A DNA stretch of 16,315 bases, from contig JBBUBI010000016.1 in assembly GCA_038058335.1 (NCBI GenBank), forward strand, positions 1 through 16,315, in the 5' to 3' direction. Positions 6,779 to 14,095 of this stretch are shown piece after piece. The DNA is from JBBTVO01 sp038058335. Lineage in GTDB: Bacteria > Patescibacteriota > Microgenomatia > Levybacterales > UBA12049. Positions within the stretch are counted from its first letter, which is position 1. Every line of letters starts with the position of its first letter. The position numbers and the translations under genes were made by a program. A model generated the notes under the pieces. It was not told where the DNA came from, did no database searches, and worked only from the letters and a program-made list of their open reading frames with translations.

Positions 6779-9259
6779 ATGGCTGATATAGGCAAAATCA
6801 ACAAAACAGAAATAACTACAGAGATGAAGAAAGCGTACTTGGATTACGCTATGAGCGTAATTGTCCAGCGCGCGCTTCCTGATGTTCGAGATGGCTTAAA
6901 ACCCGTACATCGAAGAATTCTTTTTGCGATGCAGGAGATGGGGCTTACGCATTCCGCTAAGTATAGTAAATCTGCAAAGATCGTCGGAGAAGTCATGGGA
7001 AAATATCATCCTCACGGAGATATGCCTATTTATGATGCGCTCGTCCGACTCGCACAAAGCTTTGCACTTAGATATCCGCTGATCGATGGTCAGGGAAACT
7101 TCGGTTCTATCGACGGCGACCCCGCAGCTGCAATGCGTTATACCGAGGCTCGAATGGCAGCAATTACCTCCGAGATGCTTTTTGACCTTGATAAAGAGAC
7201 TGTTGATTATCTTGATAATTTTGACGCCACACTCAAGGAACCTGTTTTTCTTCCTGCGAAATTACCCAATCTTCTCCTCATGGGCAGTGAAGGAATTGCA
7301 GTCGGTATGGCGACGAAGATCCCGCCGCATAATCTCTCTGAAGTAATTGACGCAATTGTTTTCACAATCGGCAGAGCTAAATTTGGAAAAGAAATATCTG
7401 CAGATGTTGCACCCGAGCCTACATCTGATGTCACAGTCGATGAACTTCTCGAGTTTATAAAGGGACCTGATTTCCCAACTGCAGGAAGTATTTATGATAT
7501 TTCTGAGATTAAAAACGTGTATACCACTGGACGGGGAAGAGTGCTTATTCGCGGAAAAGCCGACATCGAAGAGATTGGGCAGGGAAAATCTGCAATCATT
7601 ATTACAGAACTTCCGTATCAAGTAAACAAATCAATTCTCGTAGCCCGAATTGCTGAGCTTGCCAGGGATAAGAAAATTGAAGGAATATCAGATCTTCGCG
7701 ACGAATCAGACCGGCACGGAATGAGAATTGTTATCGAGCTTAAGCGCGATGCAACTCCCAGAAAAGTTCTGAATAATTTATTTAAACACACGAGTCTTCA
7801 GACAACTTTCTCGGCAAATGTAGTTGCTCTTGTCAATGGAACTCCTCAGACACTAAATCTCAAAACAATAATTGAAGAATACCTCAAGCACAGATATTTG
7901 GTAGTAAGGAAGCGATCAGAATACGAACTTCGAGTTGCTCAGGCGAGGCTTCATATCCTCGAGGGGCTCAAGATCGCAGTAGATAACATTGATGCTGTCA
8001 TAAAAACAATTAGAGAATCAAAGACTCAGGAAGAAGCCAAGACCAACCTGATGACTAAATTCAAACTTTCAGAGCTTCAAGCAGTAGCCATCCTTGATCT
8101 CCAGCTCAGAAGACTTGCCGCACTTGAGAGACAGAAGATTGAAGAAGAATACGAAATGGTCAAGGAAACCATCGCATATCTTGAAGACCTGCTCGCAAAT
8201 CCGCCTAAAATTCTTACAGTCATAAAAGAAGAGCTTGCGAAAATTAAGGAAAAATACGGTGACGCCAGAAGAACCAAGGTCTTCAAAAGCAAAATTGATG
8301 AATTCTCAGACGAAGATCTTATTCCGAATGAACCAACTGTCATAACTCTTACACAAACAGGTTATATCAAAAGACAAAGTCTCTTAAGCTTTAAGACTCA
8401 GCATCGAGGAGGCAAGGGGATTAAGGGAATGACTACGAAAGATGAGGATACAATTGCTCATATTCAATACGCAGAAACTCACGACAACCTTCTTTTCTTC
8501 ACCAATAGAGGCAAGGTCTACCAAACCAGAGCTTATGATATTTCCGAATCCCAAAGAACAAGCAAGGGCACGGCGATCGTGAATCTACTAAACATTGAGC
8601 AAGGAGAAAAAGTACAATCATTCATAAATTACGGCAAGACCGATAAGGGAGTTTTCGTCTCACTTACAACCAGAAAAGGGACTGTAAAGAAATCCAAACT
8701 TTCTGATTTTGCAAATATCAGAAAGAATGGAATTGTCGCGGTTAAGCTCGGAAAGGGCGACGAACTGGTATGGAGCAAGCTTACCAATGGACAAAGCGAG
8801 ATAATTCTTGCATCAAGAGTGGGTAAAGCCATCAGATTTTCAGAACAAGCGGTAAGGCCTACGGGCAGAGCCACTCAGGGTGTTAGAGGGATAAAGCTCG
8901 ATGGAGATGATGTGGTAATCGGTATGGACATTATTGATAAAACTGATGATAAAGCAACTCTTTTGACGATTATGGAAAACGGTCTTGGCAAAAAAACAGC
9001 GTGCAAGCTTTTCCGAGGACAGAGCAGAGGTGGCAAAGGAGTCAAGGTAGCCAAGGTCACTCCCAAGACAGGTAAGGTCGTACTCGCTCAGGTAATTCCG
9101 CCTGGATGTGAGGAAATAATTATTACCTCAAAGCGCGGACAGATTGTAAAACTTGAGCTCGCTTCAGTTCCTCGTCTTGCCCGCGACACTCAGGGAGTAA
9201 TCCTCATGCGATTCTCAAACGCCAACGACAGCGTCGCAGCAGCTACATTCGTAGAATAA
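6779..9259 (+). CDS. gyrA: DNA gyrase subunit A
   Basis: 826 residues. GyrA is the DNA breakage-reunion subunit of gyrase and works with the GyrB of this window. Motifs: YAMSVIVQRALPDVRDGLKP (23-42), AKIVGEVMGKYHPHGD (66-81), and AAMRYTEARM with catalytic Tyr121. The C-terminal pinwheel starts near residue 500 and has the gyrase box QHRGGKG (541-547), plus further blade repeats (QGVRG, QSRGGKG). The box marks it as GyrA and not ParC. In the quinolone-binding helix the usual Ser83 (E. coli numbering) is Met82, followed by Pro, while Asp87 is kept as Asp86. The ATG has no Shine-Dalgarno site. The stop is one base before the ATG of the next gene. Confidence 0.96.
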   Translation: MADIGKINKTEITTEMKKAYLDYAMSVIVQRALPDVRDGLKPVHRRILFAMQEMGLTHSAKYSKSAKIVGEVMGKYHPHGDMPIYDALVRLAQSFALRYPLIDGQGNFGSIDGDPAAAMRYTEARMAAITSEMLFDLDKETVDYLDNFDATLKEPVFLPAKLPNLLLMGSEGIAVGMATKIPPHNLSEVIDAIVFTIGRAKFGKEISADVAPEPTSDVTVDELLEFIKGPDFPTAGSIYDISEIKNVYTTGRGRVLIRGKADIEEIGQGKSAIIITELPYQVNKSILVARIAELARDKKIEGISDLRDESDRHGMRIVIELKRDATPRKVLNNLFKHTSLQTTFSANVVALVNGTPQTLNLKTIIEEYLKHRYLVVRKRSEYELRVAQARLHILEGLKIAVDNIDAVIKTIRESKTQEEAKTNLMTKFKLSELQAVAILDLQLRRLAALERQKIEEEYEMVKETIAYLEDLLANPPKILTVIKEELAKIKEKYGDARRTKVFKSKIDEFSDEDLIPNEPTVITLTQTGYIKRQSLLSFKTQHRGGKGIKGMTTKDEDTIAHIQYAETHDNLLFFTNRGKVYQTRAYDISESQRTSKGTAIVNLLNIEQGEKVQSFINYGKTDKGVFVSLTTRKGTVKKSKLSDFANIRKNGIVAVKLGKGDELVWSKLTNGQSEIILASRVGKAIRFSEQAVRPTGRATQGVRGIKLDGDDVVIGMDIIDKTDDKATLLTIMENGLGKKTACKLFRGQSRGGKGVKVAKVTPKTGKVVLAQVIPPGCEEIIITSKRGQIVKLELASVPRLARDTQGVILMRFSNANDSVAAATFVE

Positions 9260-9260
9260 A

Positions 9261-9908
9261 ATGGACAAGCTTTTATTAGTCTTCGGAACAAGTACCACTT
9301 ATGGAGCGTGGGATAGTGAAGGAGGATGGGTTACGAGACTCCGTAAATTCATCGACAATAAAATTATAAACTCCGGTTATAAACTACACCACTTAGTCTA
9401 TAATTTAGGAATCTCGGGAGATAAAACAGAAGACGTAGTAAAAAGATTTGATACTGAAGCATCGGCGCGCTCTAGCGAAAAAAGAGAAACCGTAATCTTA
9501 TTTCATCTTGGCGCAAACGACACAATATTTAATGAGAGTCTGGGAGTCACAGAGGTCTCACCTGACCAATTTAAAGAAAATTTTAAAATACTTATCGATA
9601 AAGCAAGGAAATATTCAGATACCATAATTTTAGTAAGCTTTATGCCAGTTGATAAAAGAGTTGATCCCATGCCCTGGGCACCCGGAAGATCATATCGCAA
9701 CGAATATTTAGAGACATACGATCAAGTATTGGCCAAAGTAGCGGAAGATAAAAACGTCCACTTCATAGAAGTTTTTAAGAAATATATAAATTCCGATTAT
9801 TCAAGCTTACTGGCTGACGGAGTACACATGAATGATGATGGCCATAAGAAACTTTACGAAACAGTTCGAGACTATCTAATCAAAAACAAAATCATAGATT
9901 CTGATTAA
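9261..9908 (+). CDS. SGNH/GDSL-type hydrolase
   Basis: 215 residues, cytoplasmic (no signal peptide). SGNH hydrolases are esterases, lipases or acyl hydrolases. The four blocks are visible: FGTSTTYG with nucleophile Ser11 (the usual GDS is GTS here), NLGISGD with an oxyanion-hole glycine (50 or 53), LGANDT with Asn86, and DGVHMNDDGH with Asp186 and His189. The ATG is one base after the gyrA stop and has no Shine-Dalgarno site, so translation probably depends on gyrA. A functional link with gyrase is not expected. The substrate cannot be told. Confidence 0.85.
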   Translation: MDKLLLVFGTSTTYGAWDSEGGWVTRLRKFIDNKIINSGYKLHHLVYNLGISGDKTEDVVKRFDTEASARSSEKRETVILFHLGANDTIFNESLGVTEVSPDQFKENFKILIDKARKYSDTIILVSFMPVDKRVDPMPWAPGRSYRNEYLETYDQVLAKVAEDKNVHFIEVFKKYINSDYSSLLADGVHMNDDGHKKLYETVRDYLIKNKIIDSD

Positions 9909-9919
9909 CACCCTTTTGC

Positions 9920-9949
9920 TAGTACAGATATACTGGTATACCTGTACTA
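9920..9949. promoter_or_regulatory. 30-bp dyad upstream of folD (possible operator)
   Basis: TAGTACAG (9920-9927) is mirrored by CTGTACTA (9942-9949), and the inner bases ATATAC/GTATAC nearly pair: 13 of 15 positions are complementary. It lies 19 bases before the folD ATG in a 60-base gap. It is not followed by a T run, so it is not a normal terminator. A repressor site or a 5' hairpin is possible; no regulator for it is visible here. Confidence 0.5.
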
Positions 9950-9968
9950 AAACTAATTTAAATTTAAT

Positions 9969-10826
9969 ATGATAATAGATGGAAGGAAGATTGCGCAGGA
10001 AATTTTGGATAATCTTGCAAAGCACGTTGACCAACTTAAAGAAAAAAATATAACTCCTCATCTTCATATAATCACGCTCACAACTGACTCTGCGTCTGAG
10101 GCTTATGTTGGTCAAAAAGAAATAAAAGGAGAGCAAATAGGAGCGCAAATTACTATAGAAAATCTTAATCCGGCAACACCTGAGGACGTGCTTCTTGAAA
10201 AAATTGCGAAGCTAAACTCAGATTCAAATGTTCATGGAATTATAATCCAAAGACCATTCTCTCCACATATAAATGAAGATAAAATCGCAAATTCAATAAA
10301 TCCCGATAAAGATGTTGATGGGTTTCATCCGGATTCAAAATTTTCTCCTCCCATTTCCGAAGCAGTCCTGAAAGTTCTTCAATTTGTTAAGTCCACCTCT
10401 GAGGTGGGTGAGGCTGACACCTCAGAGGTGAATGCCTGGTTAAAAAATAAAAAAATCGCGGTTATCGGAAGGGGAGTTACAGCAGGAAATCCTGTTATTA
10501 AAACTCTACAAAAAATTGAGATAGAGCCTGAAATCATAACGAGTCAAACTCAAAACAAAGAAGAAATTTTAAAAAATTCTGATATTCTGATCGGAGCGGT
10601 AGGGAAGTCAGATGTTATAGAAGCTAAAAATCTTAAAAAAGGAGTGATCCTCATCGGAGTCGGAATGTTCCGCGGAGATGACGGAAAATTCCACAGTGAC
10701 TATGATGAGGAAGATATAAAGGATATTGCTTCATTTTACACACCTACTCCTGGAGGCGTCGGCCCAGTCAACGTCGCAATGCTATTGACAAACCTAGTAA
10801 AAGCTACAGAAAATCAATTATCCTGA
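9969..10826 (+). CDS. folD: Bifunctional methylenetetrahydrofolate dehydrogenase/cyclohydrolase
   Basis: 285 residues. FolD interconverts 5,10-methylene-, methenyl- and 10-formyl-tetrahydrofolate, feeding purine and formyl-Met synthesis. Catalytic Lys50 lies in SEAYVGQK; GIIIQRP holds Gln94, and NPDKDVDGFHP (111-121) is the conserved folate-site motif. The Rossmann part has GRGVTAGNP (168-175) and the closing TPTPGGVGPVNVAML (258-272). The usual loop with PCTP after DGFHP is missing: the sequence passes directly to SKFSPPISEAV. Between the domains residues about 142-154 (STSEVGEADTSEV) are encoded by an inverted pair of REP-like palindromes. The ATG has no Shine-Dalgarno site. The 3' end overlaps that of convergent purC by 13 bases. 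Function is nearly sure; NAD or NADP preference is not clear. Confidence 0.93.
   Translation: MIIDGRKIAQEILDNLAKHVDQLKEKNITPHLHIITLTTDSASEAYVGQKEIKGEQIGAQITIENLNPATPEDVLLEKIAKLNSDSNVHGIIIQRPFSPHINEDKIANSINPDKDVDGFHPDSKFSPPISEAVLKVLQFVKSTSEVGEADTSEVNAWLKNKKIAVIGRGVTAGNPVIKTLQKIEIEPEIITSQTQNKEEILKNSDILIGAVGKSDVIEAKNLKKGVILIGVGMFRGDDGKFHSDYDEEDIKDIASFYTPTPGGVGPVNVAMLLTNLVKATENQLS
10393..10430. repeat. REPIN-like inverted REP pair inside folD
   Basis: CCACCTCTGAGGTGG (10393-10407) and CACCTCAGAGGTG (10418-10430) are each palindromes around one central base. The 13-base cores are exact reverse complements of each other and are separated by 11 bases. The same core with a different central base flanks the transposase at 5331-5345 and 6064-6078. 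The copies are 24 bases apart, so both read as TSEV and the folD frame is kept. Confidence 0.85.
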
Positions 10827-11839
10827 AAATACCTTACAATTGTCCCTGTAATCTCCTCAGCAGAATACCGCCTCGGAGGTCTCTCGCGAGTTATCATAAA
10901 ATAAACCCTAGCATACGCCTCAACAAGACTCCTAATGTCATTAAGCTTAAGCTTAGGAATTGGCCCATCTCCTGTATATCCTGCATCATTTAAGATCACT
11001 CTCAATATTTCCTTATCCAAGCTTTCGGGATTTCTCCCTTTTTCAAAACGCTCTTGATAAGTACCGGCAATCCAGATTCTCGAGCTATGAGGCGTGTGGA
11101 TCTCATCAATTACCATCGGTGTTCCATCTTTATCGAGGCCAACCTCATACTTTGTGCTTGGCAAATAAAGTCCTCTTGCTTTATGCACGTCTGTACCCAT
11201 CCCAAAAAGCATAACTAGATTTGGCTTTATTCTGTCAAAAGTACCTCTTTTATTCGCCTGAGTATCTACTTTCTCTCTTGCTTCTTCTTCCGTAATTTCC
11301 ATATCATGTTGCCCATCAGCCGCTTTCGTTGTCGGCGTAAAAATTGCGCCCATAGGAAGCTCTTGATTATCAATTAAGTCATCAGGAAAATCTATTCCGT
11401 AAATATTCCTACGTCCTTCAATACGATATTTATGATAAAGAGAAGTCCTTGAGGCACTTTTTTCAAGAAATCTTCTGAAAACAAACTCTACATCGAAGCG
11501 AACTGCCGCTTTTTTGACTATCGTCAAATTAGTATTTTGGTTCGGAGAACTAAGATAATCAGTATCCATCAAATGTGCGATTCTTTTTTTCCACCAATTT
11601 GAAATTTCATTTATTATTACCCCAGAGTCCGGGACAGTGCATATAACGCTGTCGTATGCAGAATTTCTGTCGGTCGAAACAATCGCGAGTCTATCATCAA
11701 ATGCCCAGATATCTCTAACTTTTCCGGAAATTTTGGGGTCAAACCTAGGAGGCAGATTTACAGTAAGAAGTCCTTCTCGAAAATTCTGTGCCGGAACATC
11801 TTTTATAAGCGCAAGTCTTGCTTCGCGTTCTCTCACCAT
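10814..11839 (-). CDS. purC: Phosphoribosylaminoimidazole-succinocarboxamide synthase
   Basis: 341 residues, longer than the usual bacterial form (about 240) and closer to the longer type. PurC joins aspartate to CAIR with ATP to give SAICAR in purine synthesis. Motifs: SGKVRDIW (38-45, ATP-binding loop), STDRNSAYD (55-63), EFVFRRFLEKSAS (118-130), FTPTTKAADGQHD (167-179), LPSTKYEVGL (226-235) and VIDEIHTPHSSRIW (243-256). In the last, the family's TPDSSR has His in place of Asp. ATG 11837-11839 is chosen; no Shine-Dalgarno site precedes it, but TATAAT lies 9 bases upstream. It ends tail to tail with folD, a pathway neighbour, and is divergent from the small cysteine protein. Confidence 0.93.
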   Translation of the reverse strand: MVREREARLALIKDVPAQNFREGLLTVNLPPRFDPKISGKVRDIWAFDDRLAIVSTDRNSAYDSVICTVPDSGVIINEISNWWKKRIAHLMDTDYLSSPNQNTNLTIVKKAAVRFDVEFVFRRFLEKSASRTSLYHKYRIEGRRNIYGIDFPDDLIDNQELPMGAIFTPTTKAADGQHDMEITEEEAREKVDTQANKRGTFDRIKPNLVMLFGMGTDVHKARGLYLPSTKYEVGLDKDGTPMVIDEIHTPHSSRIWIAGTYQERFEKGRNPESLDKEILRVILNDAGYTGDGPIPKLKLNDIRSLVEAYARVYFMITRERPPRRYSAEEITGTIVRYFQDN

Positions 11840-11848
11840 TTCGCCCGA

Positions 11849-11878
11849 ATTATATCACACCAAAACTTATGTTGACAG
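11849..11878 (-). promoter_or_regulatory. Promoter of purC
   Basis: On the minus strand a perfect TATAAT (11849-11854) stands 9 bases before the purC ATG. CTGTCA (11873-11878, four of six) lies 18 bases upstream. This -35 overlaps the TTGACA of the divergent promoter, so the two polymerases would compete. Confidence 0.6.
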
Positions 11879-11900
11879 AACTTTTGGTCTCTGCTATAGT
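11872..11900 (+). promoter_or_regulatory. Near-consensus promoter before the small cysteine protein
   Basis: A perfect TTGACA (11872-11877), an exact 17-base spacer and TATAGT (11895-11900). This is the best promoter in the window. Transcription should start near 11906-11908, the first bases of the hairpin that follows. Confidence 0.8.
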
Positions 11901-11906
11901 TTAATC

Positions 11907-11930
11907 CCAGGAGCAAGTCCTGGTTTTTTT
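11907..11930 (+). terminator. Hairpin plus T run at the transcript start (attenuator or tiny RNA)
   Basis: CCAGGA (11907-11912), loop GCAAG, TCCTGG (11918-11923), then seven T bases (11924-11930), then ATG at 11931. By shape this is an intrinsic terminator, but it starts where the transcript should begin, so it would give an RNA of only about 24 bases or act as a 5' attenuator. AGGAG within the stem is 17 bases from the ATG, too far for a normal ribosome-binding site. Confidence 0.65.
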
Positions 11931-12290
11931 ATGGCAGAAAGGGAAAGAGCGCAAATACCACTTGACGGCTTGGTAGGAATAAACGAGCCTAATCCTCTTG
12001 ATCCGAAGAAATTAGATGACTGTCCTCTAGAAGGTATCGACGGGAAACCATCGGATTGCCCAAATAATCCGCTGAAACATCCAGAGAATCATAGGCCACA
12101 GATATGTTCCGGATGCCCAGACAATCCAGAGCTATGGAAAGTAGCCGAAATGCCACTTAATAATAACTACATAAGACTAAAACAAGCTCAGGCTCGCAGA
12201 GCGCACCCATGGCAAATAGCTCAGGCAAAATTAAATGATGCACGCAGAGAAGCTGGATTTACTTGGAAATCATTGACAGACAAAAGCTAA
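11931..12290 (+). CDS. Small four-cysteine protein of unknown function
   Basis: 119 residues, not recognised. The open frame extends upstream to 11637, but that part is antisense to purC and lies before the promoter, so ATG 11931 is chosen. The N-terminal half has Cys31, Cys43, Cys59 and Cys62 in a three-fold theme: DDCPLEG, SDCPNNPL and CSGCPDNPEL. The last is a CxxC pair, which suggests a metal site. The rest is proline- and asparagine-rich up to about residue 66; the C-terminal part (LKQAQARRAHPWQIAQAKLN) is likely helical and basic. It has no signal peptide. Expression would depend on the hairpin in its leader. The -35 box of the next promoter lies in its last codons. Confidence 0.6.
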   Translation: MAERERAQIPLDGLVGINEPNPLDPKKLDDCPLEGIDGKPSDCPNNPLKHPENHRPQICSGCPDNPELWKVAEMPLNNNYIRLKQAQARRAHPWQIAQAKLNDARREAGFTWKSLTDKS

Positions 12291-12301
12291 GCTAGTAATA
12301 T
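12273..12301 (+). promoter_or_regulatory. Leaderless promoter of the SIMPL gene
   Basis: TTGACA (12273-12278), a 17-base spacer and TAATAT (12296-12301, four of six). The GTG start at 12309 is 7 bases after the -10 box, so the transcript would begin at the start codon. This supports the GTG start, which has no Shine-Dalgarno site. Confidence 0.65.
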
Positions 12302-12308
12302 ATCCTAA

Positions 12309-13067
12309 GTGGACAAGCATTTGAAACATCCGGGAAGTCAAGCGGCAGGCGCGATATTTTTCTTCTTCATCCTTCTTTTTATTTATACCAAACTTGCAGG
12401 ACCGATTCCATTTACCGTCAACAACATCAATACCATCAAAGACACTCCATTTGTAGTCGAAGGGCAGGGGAGCGCTTCAGAAGCGCCGGATCAAGCGACT
12501 ATTTCTTTTGGCGTGACTAAGAATGCATCGACAGTTGAGTCCGCTCAGAGCCAAACAAACACCGCGATCAATGCAATTCTAGAAAATTTGAAGGACTTTG
12601 ATATTTCAGGCAAAGACATTAAGACTACAAATTATTCCGTAAATCCCAATTACGATTATGACGCAGGACAGAGAATCACGGGTTATTCAGTAACACAAAA
12701 TATCGATCTGAAAATTAAAAAAATAAAAGACACCAATAGCGTCATCGATGAAATTACTGGAAGCGGAGCAAATTTGGTGGGACAAATTCAGTTTGGGTTT
12801 TCGGATAAGGCCAAAGCAGAGCTTGAAGAAAAAGCCCGAAAAGAGGCTGTCAGCAATGCTAAGCAGAAGGCTGAAAATATTGCCAAAGTGACGGGAATAA
12901 GACTTGGGAGGATTATAAATGTTCTGGAATCTCAAGATTCAATTCCTAGATTTATTGCACTTGATGTATCACGCGGAGTAGGCGGAGCACCTGAGGAAAA
13001 AACCGAAATCCCGACAGGGGAGAGTAGTGTAAAAATAAACATTTCCCTCACCTACGAAATTTACTAG
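12309..13067 (+). CDS. SIMPL (DUF541/YggE-type) domain protein, membrane-anchored
   Basis: 252 residues from a GTG start. One hydrophobic segment (about 12-30, AAGAIFFFFILLFIYTKLA) anchors the protein, with the rest outside the membrane. The SIMPL domain begins with VVEGQGSASEAPDQATISFG (48-67) and includes the typical YSVNPNYDYDAGQRITGYSV and IQFGFSDKAKAELEEKARKE stretches, ending in KINISLTYEIY. SIMPL proteins such as YggE are surface or periplasmic, and some counter oxidative stress; the biochemical role is unclear. It is monocistronic by promoter, and its stop is 3 bases from the end of convergent xer. Confidence 0.88.
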   Translation: MDKHLKHPGSQAAGAIFFFFILLFIYTKLAGPIPFTVNNINTIKDTPFVVEGQGSASEAPDQATISFGVTKNASTVESAQSQTNTAINAILENLKDFDISGKDIKTTNYSVNPNYDYDAGQRITGYSVTQNIDLKIKKIKDTNSVIDEITGSGANLVGQIQFGFSDKAKAELEEKARKEAVSNAKQKAENIAKVTGIRLGRIINVLESQDSIPRFIALDVSRGVGGAPEEKTEIPTGESSVKINISLTYEIY

Positions 13068-13070
13068 TAA

Positions 13071-14000
13071 CTATTTGTTTCCTGAATGGAAAGCTCCATG
13101 CACATCCTTTAATTGTTTATTTGTGATATGGGTATAAATTTGAGTGGTAGAAATATTTTTGTGTCCCAGCATTTCCTGAATCGAGCGAATATCTGCCCCA
13201 TTGGTAAGTAAATCCGTTGCAAAAGAATGACGTAGTGTGTGCACTGTCGCATCGACCGGTATGCGAGCAAGTCTTACATATTTTTTTACAATTCTCTCAA
13301 CACTTCTTGCAGTAAGTCGCATTTTCTCTCCACGATTTTCCAAAATTTCTCTTCCCGAATATCTTATGAATAGGGGATTATAGACATCTTCCCTTGTCTT
13401 TAGATACGCCTCAAGAGATGAAGCAGATCTATCGGACACGAAAACCAATCTTGATTTATCACCTTTTCCGATCACGCCAAACTCACGCCGATCAAGATTT
13501 ATCTTATCGCGGTTGAGAGACACAAGTTCTGAAACACGAAGACCGGTAGAGAAGAGAAGTTCAAGAATTGCCCTATCCCGAAGTCCATCGACTTTTGACG
13601 TATCAGTAGCCATTACAAGCCTATCGACCTGATCTTTCTCAAGAAATTTAAGACTCCTGCTTTCCGCTTTTGGCAGATCAATCTTGGAAGGCTCCAAGGT
13701 CTTGACATCATTTTTCAATAGATACCTTAGGAAAGATCTAAGTGCAATTACATAATAATTCTGAGTAATTCTTTTGAGCGTCATATTCTTGGCATCAGTT
13801 CTGTTGGAGAGATAAACTCTGTATTTTCGAACAGTCGCCAAATCCAAATCCTTGATACTCTTATCCTTCATATTTTCGGAGAACCAATTGTTGAAGCTTT
13901 TTAGATAGTGTCTGTAATCGCGGATGGTTAGCTTACTGCAGTTTCTTTCAATCTCAAGATACTCAAGATATTCATCAATATAACTTGTCAAATCCTTCAC
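13071..14000 (-). CDS. Xer-type site-specific tyrosine recombinase
   Basis: 309 residues, the size of XerC/XerD/XerA. Such enzymes resolve chromosome dimers at a dif site. The N-terminal SAM-like domain (about 1-95) starts with YIDEYLEYLEIERNCSKLTI. The catalytic domain has Arg155 (STGLRVSEL), Lys179 (IGKGDKSR), His254 and Arg257 (HTLRHSFATDLL), His280 (EMLGHKNISTTQIYTH) and nucleophile Tyr289. All six are present, so it should be active. It starts with GTG at 13998-14000, 7 bases after a -10 box. No integration signs are nearby, and the only recombinase here is alone, so a housekeeping single-Xer role is more likely than a phage integrase. XerC or XerD cannot be distinguished. Confidence 0.9.
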   Translation of the reverse strand: MKDLTSYIDEYLEYLEIERNCSKLTIRDYRHYLKSFNNWFSENMKDKSIKDLDLATVRKYRVYLSNRTDAKNMTLKRITQNYYVIALRSFLRYLLKNDVKTLEPSKIDLPKAESRSLKFLEKDQVDRLVMATDTSKVDGLRDRAILELLFSTGLRVSELVSLNRDKINLDRREFGVIGKGDKSRLVFVSDRSASSLEAYLKTREDVYNPLFIRYSGREILENRGEKMRLTARSVERIVKKYVRLARIPVDATVHTLRHSFATDLLTNGADIRSIQEMLGHKNISTTQIYTHITNKQLKDVHGAFHSGNK

Positions 14001-14007
14001 TGCTTAA

Positions 14008-14036
14008 AGTATAGTGAATTTGTTATCCTAACTCAA
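14008..14036 (-). promoter_or_regulatory. Leaderless promoter of the Xer recombinase
   Basis: On the minus strand TTGAGT (14031-14036, four of six), a 17-base spacer and TATACT (14008-14013, five of six), with the GTG start 7 bases further on. A short dyad AATTTG-N11-CAAATT (14017-14039) overlaps the promoter and could be an operator. Confidence 0.65.
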
Positions 14037-14065
14037 ATTGCATTACCAAATCATGGAGAATTAGC

Positions 14066-14095
14066 TTGACAAATAGTCTCCTAAAAACTCATACT
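14066..14095 (+). promoter_or_regulatory. Promoter of the GH18 gene
   Basis: A perfect TTGACA (14066-14071) is followed after 18 bases by CATACT (14090-14095, four of six). The ATG is 11 bases after it, which gives a leader of about 4 bases and no Shine-Dalgarno site. Confidence 0.5.

Noticed and set aside
10867..10880. CCTCGGAGG as another REP copy in purC
   Set aside because: Only the short core matches; the arms CAC/GTG are absent, and it codes for a normal PurC C-terminus.
11637..11930. Open frame extending the cysteine protein upstream by 98 codons
   Set aside because: It is antisense to purC and lies upstream of the TTGACA/TATAGT promoter and hairpin.
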